Shown piece after piece: positions 34,701 through 43,776 of a DNA stretch of 56,152 nt. Position 1 is the first letter of the stretch. The number at the start of each line of letters is the position of its first letter. The stretch covers positions 1 to 56,152 of the forward strand of contig CAZUWF010000015.1 in the NCBI GenBank assembly GCA_964624065.1, read 5' to 3'. Origin of the DNA: UBA7960 sp964624065. Lineage in GTDB: Bacteria; Bacteroidota; Bacteroidia; Bacteroidales; UBA7960. Both the position numbers and the translations under genes were made by a program. The notes under the pieces were generated by a model. The model was not told the origin of the DNA. It ran no database searches and worked only from the letters and a program-made list of their open reading frames with translations.

Positions 34701-37700
34701 CCCGGTGGCTCTCCAAAATTGGAATGTCAATTTTGCGAACTTTGTTGCTCAACCTTACAACCTCACGATTTTTCACCTTGCCTTTTACCATAAGGTCGAA
34801 AAAAACCATAACATCCCTGTGCGACGAACCTATGTAAAGGCTAACGGTTTGGCCGGGTTGGGCATTTTTGGCGGAAATGTGGAAGAATGATTCCGAAATT
34901 AATGGCATCTTTGAAGATATGGATGAAAAAAGAGTGAATTCCTTCACCTCTTCCACCATAGTTCCCCACTTATCTTTTGCCCTTAATACCAATCTATAAG
35001 GGCCTGGTTTCCATCCTCTAATGTTTGGCAGCGATATTTCTGAAATTTCCTTGGTGTCTATTTTTTTATTGAAAACCAACCTTTTGTTCGACCAATTTGC
35101 CCTATCCAGCTCATTGGAATACTCCTGCCCAGGGCATAGTTTGTACCATTTTCTCTTGGAGTACAGGTGTTTGTCGGTTTGTTCCCATTTCTTAGGAGAA
35201 AGGAGCAATCCAGGCTCTTCGATCAGGTAAATTTCCACTTCAACCTGGGCATCCACGTGCCGGTCCGAAATGTTTCTCGAAAAAACTTTAAAACCTTTAG
35301 TCTTTTGGATGTCAACTATATCCTCCATATTACTTGAAAGGGCCAAGGTTTGGTTGGAAACCGCTACAGTGCTCGAGCCAGATTGTGTTTCGCCGTTTAT
35401 GTCGGTAACGAAAACTATAATTGTGTAAATGAATAATGAATTATAAAGTCCTGCCCTAACCGGAGTCGTTGCCTTGAAAGGTATAATGAAATTTCCCCTT
35501 TCGTCAAGATCGACCTTACCAAAAGCCACTTCCTCGGATTGGCCAGGAGGTACCCAGAATTTCCACCCCCCACGCCAGTTTTGCGTGCGCGAAATAGTGT
35601 AAGATGCTCTTGCATCGGTTAGTTGGGCGTTAGAATAGGCAATGGTGTTTCCTCTGAAAGTTATGGAATCGTTTAGCCTGAACTCACCTTCAACTTGTTC
35701 AATCTTCACTTCAAAATTGGGCCTTTTGTATTCCTCGACCAGGATTGTGTGCGAACCATAATCAGCGGTTATGGTAAAAGTTCCCGGAGGCGCTGTTAAG
35801 GGTATTTGCAACGTTCCGGAAAAGCTCCCGTATTCGTTGGTTTTCAGCTTTAAAGATTGTATTGTTTGCCAATTAGTATCTTCAAAATACAGTTCGATTT
35901 CCTTGTCCTTTTCTAGCGAAAAAATTCCATCCTTCTCATTTAATGCTATTCCTTTAAAATGAACTGTTTGTCCTGGGCGGTATATTGCCCGGTCGGTAAA
36001 AAGTCTTACACTAATTTCTTCATCATCCATTGTTTGGTTAAGGGGTTTGAAAAAATATGTTTGGTCAACCAAAAAATCCTTACCCTTGCTAACATCAATT
36101 GTTATGTTGCGGCCTTGATCCAATTGCCATTCCTTAAGGTCAATGATTCCCTTGCGGGTTGTAATTCCGTCAAAAACCTTGCGCTTTTCCTGCCGCCTCT
36201 CCCTGGAGTTCCACTCCCAGCTATAAACCGTGTATTTTGCTCTTGAAACTGGGTGGCCTGTGGCTCTGTCCAAAACGTAAAATATTGGCGATTCGTGGTC
36301 TGGCCGCATGGAGGTAATTACCATATTGGTAACAAAAGCCTCAGAAATTGCAATATGGTTTTCATCAACCAGTAATGTAGGCTGGTATTTAAACACCAGG
36401 ACGTAAAACCCCAGGTCTAGCCCATCGAGCAAGATTTCCAGCGAATGTGTGTTGAAATTGTTGTTTGTAGGCAGTTTTATTTTCTTGTTTTCGATAACCC
36501 TTTTTCCAATTTGCGATACTCGCCTCAAAAAATCCTCGGCTCCCAACCGCTCTTCTTTTAGGGCGGCGTGTTGGTGGAAATTGACCTTGTAAACCGAGTA
36601 ATGAACCTGGTCAATGTTGGTGTAACTAATCCTAACAGGATTTTTCTTCTTCGAAAAAAACAACTTTCCTGCTTGAACCAAAAATGATTTATTTTCAATC
36701 TGTTGTTTAAGGTTAATGCAGTTTGGGGCAAAAAAAGCATCGGGAAATTTTTCCAAAACACTGGTCAATAGATTATGGGCTTTTAACTTGCTGTCTTGGT
36801 ATTGGTGTGTAAGAGGGTTGTTGTGATCATAGGTTTGTCCCAAATTGAAGTGATGTTGGGCAATCTCAAAAACTATTTCGGCCGAGGCCGGATGATCTTT
36901 GAACCCTTTGAGCATATCGAGAAATTTATCTATTAAAACATCCTTGTGATCAGTACCTAAAAGTAAACCCTCTGCAAACTTTAGTCTTTGAATATCAGTA
37001 AATACAAAAGCATAGGCATTGTCTTGATGGAGTGTTCGGTGTTTTAGCCATTTCTGATAAACCCTGATCGCAGCTAGGTTATACGAAAGTGTGTCGCCGC
37101 CGGCAATTACGAGCTTCACGAAGCTTTCGGCATCATCCAGGAATCGGGGGTCGGTTAACCTATCAACGTCATTGCGCCTATCACCCCAATGGCCGTGACC
37201 ACTTGATGCCAGAATTGATATGGCATCGTGGGCAACAACATCGTAAACTGTCGGAAAAAAAAGGTTTGACCTATCAATGGTATCAATAATTCCTTTAAAA
37301 TCTTCTAAGGGTAAATTCATAAAATGGCTGCTGCTGGTTGCAATTTCAAGATTCTTAATAACCCGGTCCTTAAAAAGGGACTTGTCCCAAGTACTAATGT
37401 CATTCAATTCAATTCCTTGCGTTACCGACCTTTGGTTAATCAAGAAGCTGTTTGATTGATAATAATCGTTGTACAACTTTCCGAGCAAGAAATGGAAGTA
37501 GTGCAGCGTTGCGCTTTGGTATTGTGGCATACTTTCTTCAAGGAGGCGGATTGACCTTTCAAATCCATCCTCGTGGAGAACGGAAAAGTATTTTATCCGG
37601 TAGATTGTAGAGCGGATGATTTGAGCCTGATTGGTTTCCCTTTTTGCCATTTCGAATACCTGCTCCACCATTTCGAGGGCTGATTTATGCAGCCTTTCTT

Positions 37701-37830
37701 TTTCCAGGTTTTCTATCTCCTTCCAGAAGGCATCATATTTTTCAATCGTATTGGTTTTGTCGAATTGACCGTTGCCCACCACCGTTAGCGGGCAAAGAAT
37801 AATTGCAAGTTTCACGATGAGTGATTTCAT
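31726..37830 (-). CDS. Alpha-2-macroglobulin family protein
   Basis: 2034 residues from the ATG at 37830, which begins a signal peptide (M-K-S-L-I-V-K-L-A-I-I-L-C-P). A TTG 48 nt upstream is in frame but would bury that signal. A helical N-terminal region of about 400 residues precedes macroglobulin domains; the MG2-type text is R-L-F-T-D-R-A-I-Y-R-P-G-Q-T-V-H-F-K near 625. The A2M core has F-F-Y-P-H-L-V-A-D and R-W-N-F-L-G-L-A-H. The thioester site reads F-P-Y-D-C-A-E-Q, so C-x-E-Q is kept but the usual glycine before it is aspartate. Such proteins trap invading proteases in the periplasm or at the surface. No penicillin-binding protein 1C gene, a frequent partner in Proteobacteria, adjoins it. 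Confidence 0.92.
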   Translation of the reverse strand: MKSLIVKLAIILCPLTVVGNGQFDKTNTIEKYDAFWKEIENLEKERLHKSALEMVEQVFEMAKRETNQAQIIRSTIYRIKYFSVLHEDGFERSIRLLEESMPQYQSATLHYFHFLLGKLYNDYYQSNSFLINQRSVTQGIELNDISTWDKSLFKDRVIKNLEIATSSSHFMNLPLEDFKGIIDTIDRSNLFFPTVYDVVAHDAISILASSGHGHWGDRRNDVDRLTDPRFLDDAESFVKLVIAGGDTLSYNLAAIRVYQKWLKHRTLHQDNAYAFVFTDIQRLKFAEGLLLGTDHKDVLIDKFLDMLKGFKDHPASAEIVFEIAQHHFNLGQTYDHNNPLTHQYQDSKLKAHNLLTSVLEKFPDAFFAPNCINLKQQIENKSFLVQAGKLFFSKKKNPVRISYTNIDQVHYSVYKVNFHQHAALKEERLGAEDFLRRVSQIGKRVIENKKIKLPTNNNFNTHSLEILLDGLDLGFYVLVFKYQPTLLVDENHIAISEAFVTNMVITSMRPDHESPIFYVLDRATGHPVSRAKYTVYSWEWNSRERRQEKRKVFDGITTRKGIIDLKEWQLDQGRNITIDVSKGKDFLVDQTYFFKPLNQTMDDEEISVRLFTDRAIYRPGQTVHFKGIALNEKDGIFSLEKDKEIELYFEDTNWQTIQSLKLKTNEYGSFSGTLQIPLTAPPGTFTITADYGSHTILVEEYKRPNFEVKIEQVEGEFRLNDSITFRGNTIAYSNAQLTDARASYTISRTQNWRGGWKFWVPPGQSEEVAFGKVDLDERGNFIIPFKATTPVRAGLYNSLFIYTIIVFVTDINGETQSGSSTVAVSNQTLALSSNMEDIVDIQKTKGFKVFSRNISDRHVDAQVEVEIYLIEEPGLLLSPKKWEQTDKHLYSKRKWYKLCPGQEYSNELDRANWSNKRLVFNKKIDTKEISEISLPNIRGWKPGPYRLVLRAKDKWGTMVEEVKEFTLFSSISSKMPLISESFFHISAKNAQPGQTVSLYIGSSHRDVMVFFDLMVKGKVKNREVVRLSNKVRKIDIPILESHRGGISVSLMFVKNGQINTYSQNIEVGWLNKELSLNLVTFRDKTLPGSHEEWKVKVADYQNKPAQAELLAAMYDASLDAFAKNTWSFSYLPSYPTRILWGGDGFEIKAGVTHSGGLNPKPRPIGSRIPVINLFGLEHTSIRIKGGEYLRYAIRGAVPSIVAENDVAFTDAAESSAEVVVLGYEPKKVDSTQLEAPLNIYDSVDLPPPAPQIRANFNETAFFYPHLVADQNGELNIRFTMPESLTRWNFLGLAHTKDMRFGTVTANLVTRKELMVTPNLPRFLREGDAMEINARISNVSDENMVGNATIEFFDPVTLASLTEQFVGKEGNRVDFSVDKRMNTSVSWKISVPEGISLVATRIVAIGKNHSDGEERIFPVLTNRMLVTETMPLPVNKAGKTNFTMKGLVDSGNSITLRHHSVTLEFTSNPGWYAVQALPYLMEFPYDCAEQIFSRLYANMLASHVANSHTKIKRVFDSWNTTIDSKALISNLEKNQELKSLLIEETPWLIQAKDESERKRRVGLLFDLNKMADETNRALTQLAQMQLHNGGWPWFSGMRQSWHITQHIVSGFGKMKKLGVLRNSENRAYEMVRNAIGFIDTEMVDSYKKLKASCDDKCRQSDQIGYIQMHYLYGRSFFIDEYPVDENAREAFNYYVGQAEKYWRNKGFYAQGMLAVALNRLDKQVEAKKIIASLREHARKHDELGTHFKIGRGFHWHQAPIETHTMLMEAFEEVAKDQKLVDDMKVWLLKQKQTQDWKTTKATTEAVYALLMRGTDILSDDDLATIKLGNHTIDYQNDPEIKTEAGTGYFKKIWHGAEVKPSMGTVRVTKTRDQVSWGSLYWQYFEQMDKITHFEETPLKIDKRLFVERRAKNQRVVVPLEKDGQVRVGDRIKVRIEIRVDRDMDYVHLKDMRASAFEPVEVLSGYRWSHGLGYYLAIRDASMNFFINHLQKGTYVFEYDLIASQRGNFSNGITTIQCMYAPEFTSHSEGVRVEIE

Positions 37831-38213
37831 ATCTTTTGGGCTGGTTTGAAAGATTGATTCTTTGCTTTGCCTTGACAATGCATTTCAGGAATGTTATAAA
37901 TAATTAGGTGGAGGAACAAAAAAAATCGTTTCAAAAAGCGTGCCTCAATGGAATTTCAAAGTTAGAAAATAGTCAGATCTTTAGGAAAATCCTTTTTGAG
38001 TTAAAAATACTCAGCCAAAATTTTCAAAAATTTATTCATTTTTAAGTCAAGCCAAAGCGTTCGTAATAATAATATTGTAAATTTGCAATTCGGGAAAAAT
38101 GAGGCTACCTTGATGTAATTATCTGTAAATTAATGCTTTATTTATGCAATTAAGGTATTTTCCATTTCTTCCTTTATCAGTTTTCATCAATCCAAGATTG
38201 TTAGTAATCTAAA
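37831..38213. other. Divergent intergenic region between the A2M gene and parA (383 bp)
   Basis: A+T-rich. It contains the -7-like box TAAATTTG at 38078-38085 reading towards parA. I saw no parS-like TGTTTCACGTGAAACA element and no gene. Confidence 0.45.
38078..38085 (+). promoter_or_regulatory. Candidate -7 box of the parAB operon
   Basis: TAAATTTG fits TAnnTTTG, 128 nt upstream of the parA ATG, which would give a leader of about 120 nt. No clear -33 TTG. Confidence 0.35.
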
Positions 38214-39020
38214 ATGACAAAAGTAATTGCAATAGCAAATCAAAAGGGTGGAGTAGGCAAAACCACCACAGCCATCAATCTGGCAGCGGCCTTGGCTGTC
38301 CTTGAAAAAAAAACCCTTTTGGTTGACGCCGACCCCCAGGCTAACGCCACCTCCGGAGTAGGGTTTGATCCAAAGGTAATCAAAACCAGCATTTACGAAT
38401 GCATTATCGATGATGTGGAGCCTCGCAACATAGTTCTTAATACAAACACTCCAAACCTAGATTTGATACCTGCGCATATCGATTTGGTTGGTGCCGAAAT
38501 AGAGATGATAAACTTGCCCAACCGAGAGGTAATGATGAAAAAGGTACTTGACAAAATTAAGAACGACTATGATTTCGTAATAATAGATTGTTCTCCTTCA
38601 CTTGGGTTAATTACCGTAAATTCACTCACTGCTGCCGACTCTGTTATCATACCGGTGCAATGCGAGTACTTTGCCCTCGAGGGGTTGGGCAAGCTGCTCA
38701 ATACTATAAAGATAGTTCAGACAAGGCTAAACCAGGCTTTGGAAATTGAAGGCATTTTGCTAACCATGTACGATAGTAGGCTTAGGCTTTCCAACCAAGT
38801 GGTAGAGGAGGTTTGCAACCACTTCCAAGATCTGGTTTTCGACACCATAATTCAGCGGAGCACGAAACTGGGGGAAGCCCCGAGTTTCGGCGAGACTATA
38901 ATAATGCATGACGTTCAAAGCCGTGGCGCCGTTAACTACCTCAACCTTGCCCGCGAACTATTGCAAATGAATGAATTGACGGCCATTCCCCAATCAGAGA
39001 AACAAATTGAATTAGAGTGA
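38214..39020 (+). CDS. parA: Chromosome-partitioning ATPase ParA/Soj
   Basis: 268 residues. It has the deviant Walker A K-G-G-V-G-K-T-T near 11-18, the A' motif L-V-D-A-D-P-Q-A-N near 37-45, and Walker B F-V-I-I-D-C-S-P-S-L near 121. Only this ATPase domain is present, with no N-terminal HTH, which is the chromosomal Soj type. It forms ATP-dependent DNA-bound dimers that move ParB-parS complexes during origin segregation. Its TGA stop overlaps the parB ATG. First gene of the parA-parB-DUF5683-dapB-lepB operon, a conserved order in this phylum. Confidence 0.96.
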   Translation: MTKVIAIANQKGGVGKTTTAINLAAALAVLEKKTLLVDADPQANATSGVGFDPKVIKTSIYECIIDDVEPRNIVLNTNTPNLDLIPAHIDLVGAEIEMINLPNREVMMKKVLDKIKNDYDFVIIDCSPSLGLITVNSLTAADSVIIPVQCEYFALEGLGKLLNTIKIVQTRLNQALEIEGILLTMYDSRLRLSNQVVEEVCNHFQDLVFDTIIQRSTKLGEAPSFGETIIMHDVQSRGAVNYLNLARELLQMNELTAIPQSEKQIELE

Positions 39021-39946
39021 TGAATAGCAAGAAAAGAGCCCTTGGAAAGGGACTTGGTGCGTTGCTTGGAGGCCAAGGATACGAAGATACCCTTGAGAGC
39101 CAGCTTGGAGCCGTGTCTCACGGAGTAGGAACCATAGCCAAAATTCTCTTAGCCAATATAGAGAGAAACCCTTTTCAGCCACGGCAAAGTTTCGAAGAAG
39201 AATCACTTAAGGATTTGGCAGCATCAATAAAAGAGCAAGGGATTATTCAACCTATTACCGTTTCGCCGCACCAAACCCCTGGATTGTTTATCCTTATTGC
39301 CGGCGAACGCCGGTGCAGGGCAGCCCAAATGGCGGGGTTATCTGAGGTGCCTGCTTACTTGATAGATGCAGATGACAGCAAGAAACTAGAGCTGGCCATT
39401 ATTGAAAACATTCAGAGAGAAGACCTTAACCCCATAGAAATTGCATTAGGATACAAACAACTTCTCGAAAGGTACGACCTGACCCAAGAAATGGTTGCCG
39501 AAAAAGTTGGAAAAAGCCGGTCATCGGTTGCAAATTACCTAAGGTTACTCTCCCTACCTGGAGAAATTCAAATTGGGCTAAAGTCGCAATTGATTACTAT
39601 GGGTCACGCACGCGCCTTGGTTACAGTAAACGACATCAACTCCAAGATAGACATCTACAACGATATAATACATCAAGGACTTTCGGTTAGGGATGTAGAA
39701 GAAATAGTAAAAAACCTTTCAGAGGTTGACTCGGAGGAGCCCCAGGGTGAACCACAACCCAAAAAAACACCGGAGCCTCTAACTGAAAGATTTCAAGGAT
39801 TAGAAAAACAGCTAACCGAAACACTTGGTTCAAAAGTAAAATTCAAAAGCAAGGGGGGTGGAAAGGGCACTATTACCATAAGCTTTGGTTCTGATCAAGA
39901 CTTGGAAAAGATTCTTTCGATTATCAAAATCGAGCATCAAGGTTAA
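39020..39946 (+). CDS. parB: Chromosome-partitioning protein ParB
   Basis: 308 residues from the ATG at 39020, sharing one base with the parA stop; a GTG one codon upstream is possible. N-terminal basic K-K-R-A-L-G-K-G-L-G-A-L-L (ParA-stimulating segment), the nuclease-fold domain with I-A-G-E-R-R-C-R-A-A (the G-E-R-R CTP-binding motif) near 94-103, E-N-I-Q-R-E-D-L-N-P-I-E near 135, an HTH region (V-A-E-K-V-G-K-S-R-S-S-V-A-N-Y-L-R-L-L) near 160-178 and a C-terminal dimerisation part rich in lysine. It binds parS near the origin and spreads as a CTP-dependent clamp. Confidence 0.96.
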   Translation: MNSKKRALGKGLGALLGGQGYEDTLESQLGAVSHGVGTIAKILLANIERNPFQPRQSFEEESLKDLAASIKEQGIIQPITVSPHQTPGLFILIAGERRCRAAQMAGLSEVPAYLIDADDSKKLELAIIENIQREDLNPIEIALGYKQLLERYDLTQEMVAEKVGKSRSSVANYLRLLSLPGEIQIGLKSQLITMGHARALVTVNDINSKIDIYNDIIHQGLSVRDVEEIVKNLSEVDSEEPQGEPQPKKTPEPLTERFQGLEKQLTETLGSKVKFKSKGGGKGTITISFGSDQDLEKILSIIKIEHQG

Positions 39947-39970
39947 CCTGTTATCAAAACCATAACAATT

Positions 39971-40687
39971 TTGTACGAAAAAGGAACTAATTTGGATCCT
40001 GATGCATCTAGGCCATTTGGTGGCAAGGGTGGTCTTGTATGGTTTTTGGTTTCCCTGGTTTGTAATCTTGTATTTGCATTTTCCTCAACAATTACTTTCT
40101 CACAGGATCCTATCAGCCCGGATCCTATTGGGCAAAGGGATAGCCTGCCAAGATACCCGAAACTGTCACCCACCGATGTTTTGACCCTGGGTGGTGAGCC
40201 CAGTGCTGTTACTGATGTTCAAAAACCGAAGTTCATTCCCCGCCCTTCTAAATCGTGGAAATACTCTGCCATACTGCCGGGTTGGGGCCAAGCCTACAAT
40301 AGGTCATATTGGAAGATTCCAGTGATTTACGCCGGGCTGGGTGCGGTGATCTATGTTTATACATTCAACAACAGGCAATTCCACAAATGGCGCAATGCAT
40401 ACATTGCGAAGCTTGACCCAGAAATACCCGATGAATACCCCAACGCATCCATTCACGCAATTAAAAACCAGATGGATTTTTTTAGGAGGAACCGTGAATA
40501 TACTGTCCTGGCAGGTGTGGCGGTATGGGCCTTAAATGTTTTGGAGGCTTATGTTTACGCTCATTTGTTAAATTTTGATGTAAGCGAAGACTTGAGCTTA
40601 AGGATCGAGCCATATACGGTGCCCACAAAAAACTTCGATGGAATAGCAAGTAATTCGTTGAGCCTAAAACTAACCCTTAATTTTTGA
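39971..40687 (+). CDS. DUF5683 family membrane protein
   Basis: 238 residues with a TTG start at 39971 (no in-frame ATG precedes the signal; a second TTG lies 21 nt on). A hydrophobic segment near 21-43 looks like a signal or anchor. The family core follows: S-K-S-W-K-Y-S-A-I-L-P-G-W-G-Q-A-Y-N-R-S-Y-W-K-I-P-V-I-Y near 92-118, then R-R-N-R-E-Y-T-V-L-A near 168. This P-G-x-G-Q-x-Y-N pattern marks DUF5683, which regularly sits after parB in Bacteroidota. The function is unknown. It ends 6 bp before the dapB ATG. Confidence 0.88.
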   Translation: MYEKGTNLDPDASRPFGGKGGLVWFLVSLVCNLVFAFSSTITFSQDPISPDPIGQRDSLPRYPKLSPTDVLTLGGEPSAVTDVQKPKFIPRPSKSWKYSAILPGWGQAYNRSYWKIPVIYAGLGAVIYVYTFNNRQFHKWRNAYIAKLDPEIPDEYPNASIHAIKNQMDFFRRNREYTVLAGVAVWALNVLEAYVYAHLLNFDVSEDLSLRIEPYTVPTKNFDGIASNSLSLKLTLNF

Positions 40688-40693
40688 TTGCCT

Positions 40694-41416
40694 ATGTCAC
40701 AAAACCTAAAGGTTGCCATTATCGGGTACGGTAAAATGGGGAAGGAAATTGAAAGAATTGCCTTGGCCAGAGGTCATAAGGTAGCGTGTTTGATTGACCG
40801 TGAGGAAGATTGGGCTTTGTTTCCTGGCGAAAGCAATGTTGCCTTTGAATTTTCCGAACCAAACTCTGCTTTTGCAAATGTTTTGAGGTGCTTCGATGCC
40901 GGAATTCCGGTGGTAAGTGGTACTACGGGCTGGTACAGCGGGGTAGATGAAGCGAAGCAAATTTGCCTGCAAAAGGGGAAAACCTTAGTGTATGCTCCCA
41001 ATTATAGTCTTGGGGTTAATGTTTTTTTCGAGGTTAACAGATTGTTGGCCAAATTATTATCCCCGTTTCCCGATTACAAGCCAAAAATTTCTGAAATCCA
41101 TCACACTCAAAAGCTCGACGCTCCGAGCGGCACGGCAGTGGCGTTGGCTAACGGCATTATCGAACAGAATAATAGGTTCAGGTATTGGGAATTGGTGGGG
41201 GAACAGACCGAGTGTACACAAATACCCATCGTGGCTCACCGCATTGACGATGTTAAGGGAACCCACCTGGTATCGTGGCAAGGGCCAAATGATTTTATTG
41301 AAATACATCACAAGGCCTTAGACCGAAGCATCTTTGCAGAGGGGGCGGTTTTTGCCGCCGAAAGGGTTTTGGGCAAGCAAGGATTTTTTTCACTCAAGGA
41401 TTTACTTAATTTTTGA
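40694..41416 (+). CDS. dapB: 4-hydroxy-tetrahydrodipicolinate reductase
   Basis: 240 residues from the ATG at 40694; a TTG two codons upstream directly follows the DUF5683 stop. The Rossmann motif is I-I-G-Y-G-K-M-G-K-E-I near the start, with S-G-T-T-G-W near 77 and the substrate/catalytic segment E-I-H-H-T-Q-K-L-D-A-P-S-G-T-A near 133-147 (histidine base and lysine). The C-terminus has A-L-D-R-S-I-F-A-E-G-A. It makes tetrahydrodipicolinate with NAD(P)H for lysine and diaminopimelate synthesis. Cytosolic. Confidence 0.96.
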   Translation: MSQNLKVAIIGYGKMGKEIERIALARGHKVACLIDREEDWALFPGESNVAFEFSEPNSAFANVLRCFDAGIPVVSGTTGWYSGVDEAKQICLQKGKTLVYAPNYSLGVNVFFEVNRLLAKLLSPFPDYKPKISEIHHTQKLDAPSGTAVALANGIIEQNNRFRYWELVGEQTECTQIPIVAHRIDDVKGTHLVSWQGPNDFIEIHHKALDRSIFAEGAVFAAERVLGKQGFFSLKDLLNF

Positions 41417-41420
41417 CATT

Positions 41421-42914
41421 ATGAATGCATACGCCATTAGTACCATACTGTTTTTCGTGGTTTCGACCGTAGGCTTGTGGAGGGTTTTTGCAAAGGCCGG
41501 GATGCCTGGATGGCACTCGGTGGTTCCGTTTCTAAACATCATTACTTGGATTAGGGTAATTGGCAGGCCAAAGTGGTGGTTAATACCAACGCTGGTTCCG
41601 TTCGTAAATGTTTTTATGGTCTTACTCTTGGTTGTTGAAACTTTAAAATGCTTCGGGCACAACAAACTTAGGCAGGTAACCCTGGCAGTCTTGTTCCCTT
41701 TTATTTACGTTCCGTTTCTTGGATTTTCGCCAAAGGAAATTTACTGCCATCCGTCAAAAATTGAACTAATAAAGAAGTCAACCTTGCGCGATTGGGCCGA
41801 ATCAATAATTTTTGCATTGGTTGCTGCAACAATCATCCGCACCTTTTTTATTGAGGCATACGTGATTCCTACACCTTCCATGGAAAATTCATTATTGGTT
41901 GGGGATCACCTTTTTGTTAGCAAGCTTAGCTATGGTCCGAGGGTACCCTTGACCCCGGTTGCTTTTCCGCTAGTTCACCATACAATTCCCCTGCTAAATG
42001 TAAAATCATTTACCGATGCAATACAGCTGCCCTACTACCGTTTTGCCGGATTGAAGAAAATTGAGAACAACGACATTGTGGTCTTCAACTTTCCTGTTGG
42101 AGATACTCTTAGTACAAAGTATCAAAGCACCCAAGATTATTATGCTTTGGTAAGGCAATACGGCCGGGAGGAGGTTTGGAATAACAAACAAAGGTTTGGG
42201 GATATTATTACCAGGCCAATAGACAAGCGCGAAAACTTCATAAAAAGGTGTGTGGCGATTGCCGGAGATACCTTGCAAATTATTGATGGTCAGGTTTTCA
42301 TAAATGGTAAAATGCTAGAAGAGCTACCCGGCACCATCGGGTATTTTAATGTTAATACCTCCGATGGTGGCATATTGCCTCAACGATTTACGGGAAATAA
42401 CCATGCCAAATTGGTAGGACGGGGCGGAAATGGTAATTTTGTTTATGAAATGGATGTTAAGGCGGTTGAGGTTGCCAAAAAGTTACCCTTGATTACCTCC
42501 ATCGAAAGGTACATCACACCCCCGGAAGCATATTCGGGATATGTTTTTCCTCATAATCAAGCATTTGATTGGAACATCGACAACTTTGGACCTTTATACA
42601 TCCCCAAAAAAGGCGAAACCATCGAGCTTACCCAACATAACCTAATTCTTTACGAGAGGGTAATTACTGCTTACGATGGCAACAGGCTGGAAAAAAAGGA
42701 TGGAGTGGTTTTAATAAACGGTAGGGCCCAAACACACTACACCTTCAAGCAGGATTACTTCTGGTTGATGGGCGATAACCGTATGAACTCGTTAGACTCC
42801 CGAGCTTGGGGGTTCGTGCCCGAAGACCACGTGGTGGGTAGGCCCGTTTTCGTTTGGCTAAATAGGGTTGGTGGAAAGTTTAACCTCAAGAAATCGTTTA
42901 GATTGGTAGATTAA
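41421..42914 (+). CDS. lepB: Signal peptidase I (long Bacteroidota form)
   Basis: 497 residues from the ATG at 41421, 4 bp after dapB; the longer frame from 41334 is dapB overlap. The first 110 residues contain about three membrane helices of the DUF5684-like type (G-M-P-G-W-H-S-V-V-P-F-L-N-I). The S26 domain follows: a TM near 130-150, the catalytic serine in T-P-S-M-E-N-S-L-L-V-G-D near 154, and the general-base lysine in K-R-E-N-F-I-K-R-C-V-A-I-A-G-D-T near 275. C-terminal G-D-N-R-M-N-S-L-D-S-R-A-W-G is box E. A long insertion separates the lysine region and box E, as in other members of the phylum. It removes signal peptides on the periplasmic side. Confidence 0.94.
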   Translation: MNAYAISTILFFVVSTVGLWRVFAKAGMPGWHSVVPFLNIITWIRVIGRPKWWLIPTLVPFVNVFMVLLLVVETLKCFGHNKLRQVTLAVLFPFIYVPFLGFSPKEIYCHPSKIELIKKSTLRDWAESIIFALVAATIIRTFFIEAYVIPTPSMENSLLVGDHLFVSKLSYGPRVPLTPVAFPLVHHTIPLLNVKSFTDAIQLPYYRFAGLKKIENNDIVVFNFPVGDTLSTKYQSTQDYYALVRQYGREEVWNNKQRFGDIITRPIDKRENFIKRCVAIAGDTLQIIDGQVFINGKMLEELPGTIGYFNVNTSDGGILPQRFTGNNHAKLVGRGGNGNFVYEMDVKAVEVAKKLPLITSIERYITPPEAYSGYVFPHNQAFDWNIDNFGPLYIPKKGETIELTQHNLILYERVITAYDGNRLEKKDGVVLINGRAQTHYTFKQDYFWLMGDNRMNSLDSRAWGFVPEDHVVGRPVFVWLNRVGGKFNLKKSFRLVD

Positions 42915-43776
42915 TTCAAGTCAAATATCCCTGCTCAGTCAATGGGAACCTTGTTAGTATTTGGGATTTTTGCAATTTTACTCATATGATCGGGATGCTG
43001 AGGGCAACTGGTTAACCACCGCATTCAAAACCCTGATAGCGCGATTGATAGCCATAGCCAGGTGCCGGTTGGTGGTGGAAGCCTATCCAAAGGATTACTA
43101 CAAGTGAAACAATTCCTGATAAAATAGGTAATTAAGCCAGAAGGTTTGAAGGCGGTGGGGCAAGCAGGGTAGTATTGTAAATTCAATCTGATGATTTGAT
43201 TCAAATAAAACGGTTTTTGGCAGAATATGCCATTCAATGGATGGAATTGGTCATGATAGTAGGCCTTTGGTTGAATTGACAATAAGGAAGGAAGTACCTC
43301 TGGCTTGACAACAATTTGACCCGTGACAACTACCGGTTCCACTATTTTTACACTCATTACCTTAATCCTAAATTCTCCGGTATTGGAGCACAGGCAGATC
43401 GGATATCATATTTTCACCAACCATTTTTCAAATCTTAGGATTAAACTATTATTGCCGATCCTTGAAAGGATATCAAGCAAATTAGCACCAAGGTCGGGTT
43501 TAACCACCAATTACATATAATACCGCCTGGCAAATTGCACTAAAATTTTTGCCTTGTTTTTGTTGGTAGGTTTTGCCCACTTTTATGGGCCATTTCACTT
43601 ACCTTAATCAGGCACGTACCTTTTTCACTACAATTGGAAAAATTGAAACCCTTCAAACCATTTTTTTTTTACTTTTGCCTGCCAAGTTGTCAATGTAACT
43701 CACTTGCATTGTATGCTTTTAGCTCATGTAATTCGTTTGGAACTTTTGTTTTTTTAACAAAGAATTTGATTGTTTA
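42915..43776. other. Gene-free region between lepB and arginine decarboxylase (862 bp)
   Basis: No reading frame in it has recognisable protein features. The longest, minus-strand 43025-43357, has an odd proline/cysteine-rich translation and no homologue I know. The last 110 bp carry a poly-T tract and a -7-like box for the next gene. GCCCA/TGGGC at about 43576-43591 is a short inverted repeat. This is the longest unexplained stretch in the window. Confidence 0.5.
43670..43677 (+). promoter_or_regulatory. Candidate -7 box of the arginine decarboxylase gene
   Basis: TACTTTTG matches TAnnTTTG, 99 nt upstream of the ATG at 43777. The nearest TTG (43643-43645) is 24 nt away, longer than the consensus spacing. 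Confidence 0.4.

Noticed and set aside
43025..43357. 110-codon minus-strand frame in the gap after lepB
   Set aside because: Unusual Pro/Cys/Trp-rich translation with no recognisable domain or signal; kept only as part of the unexplained gap.
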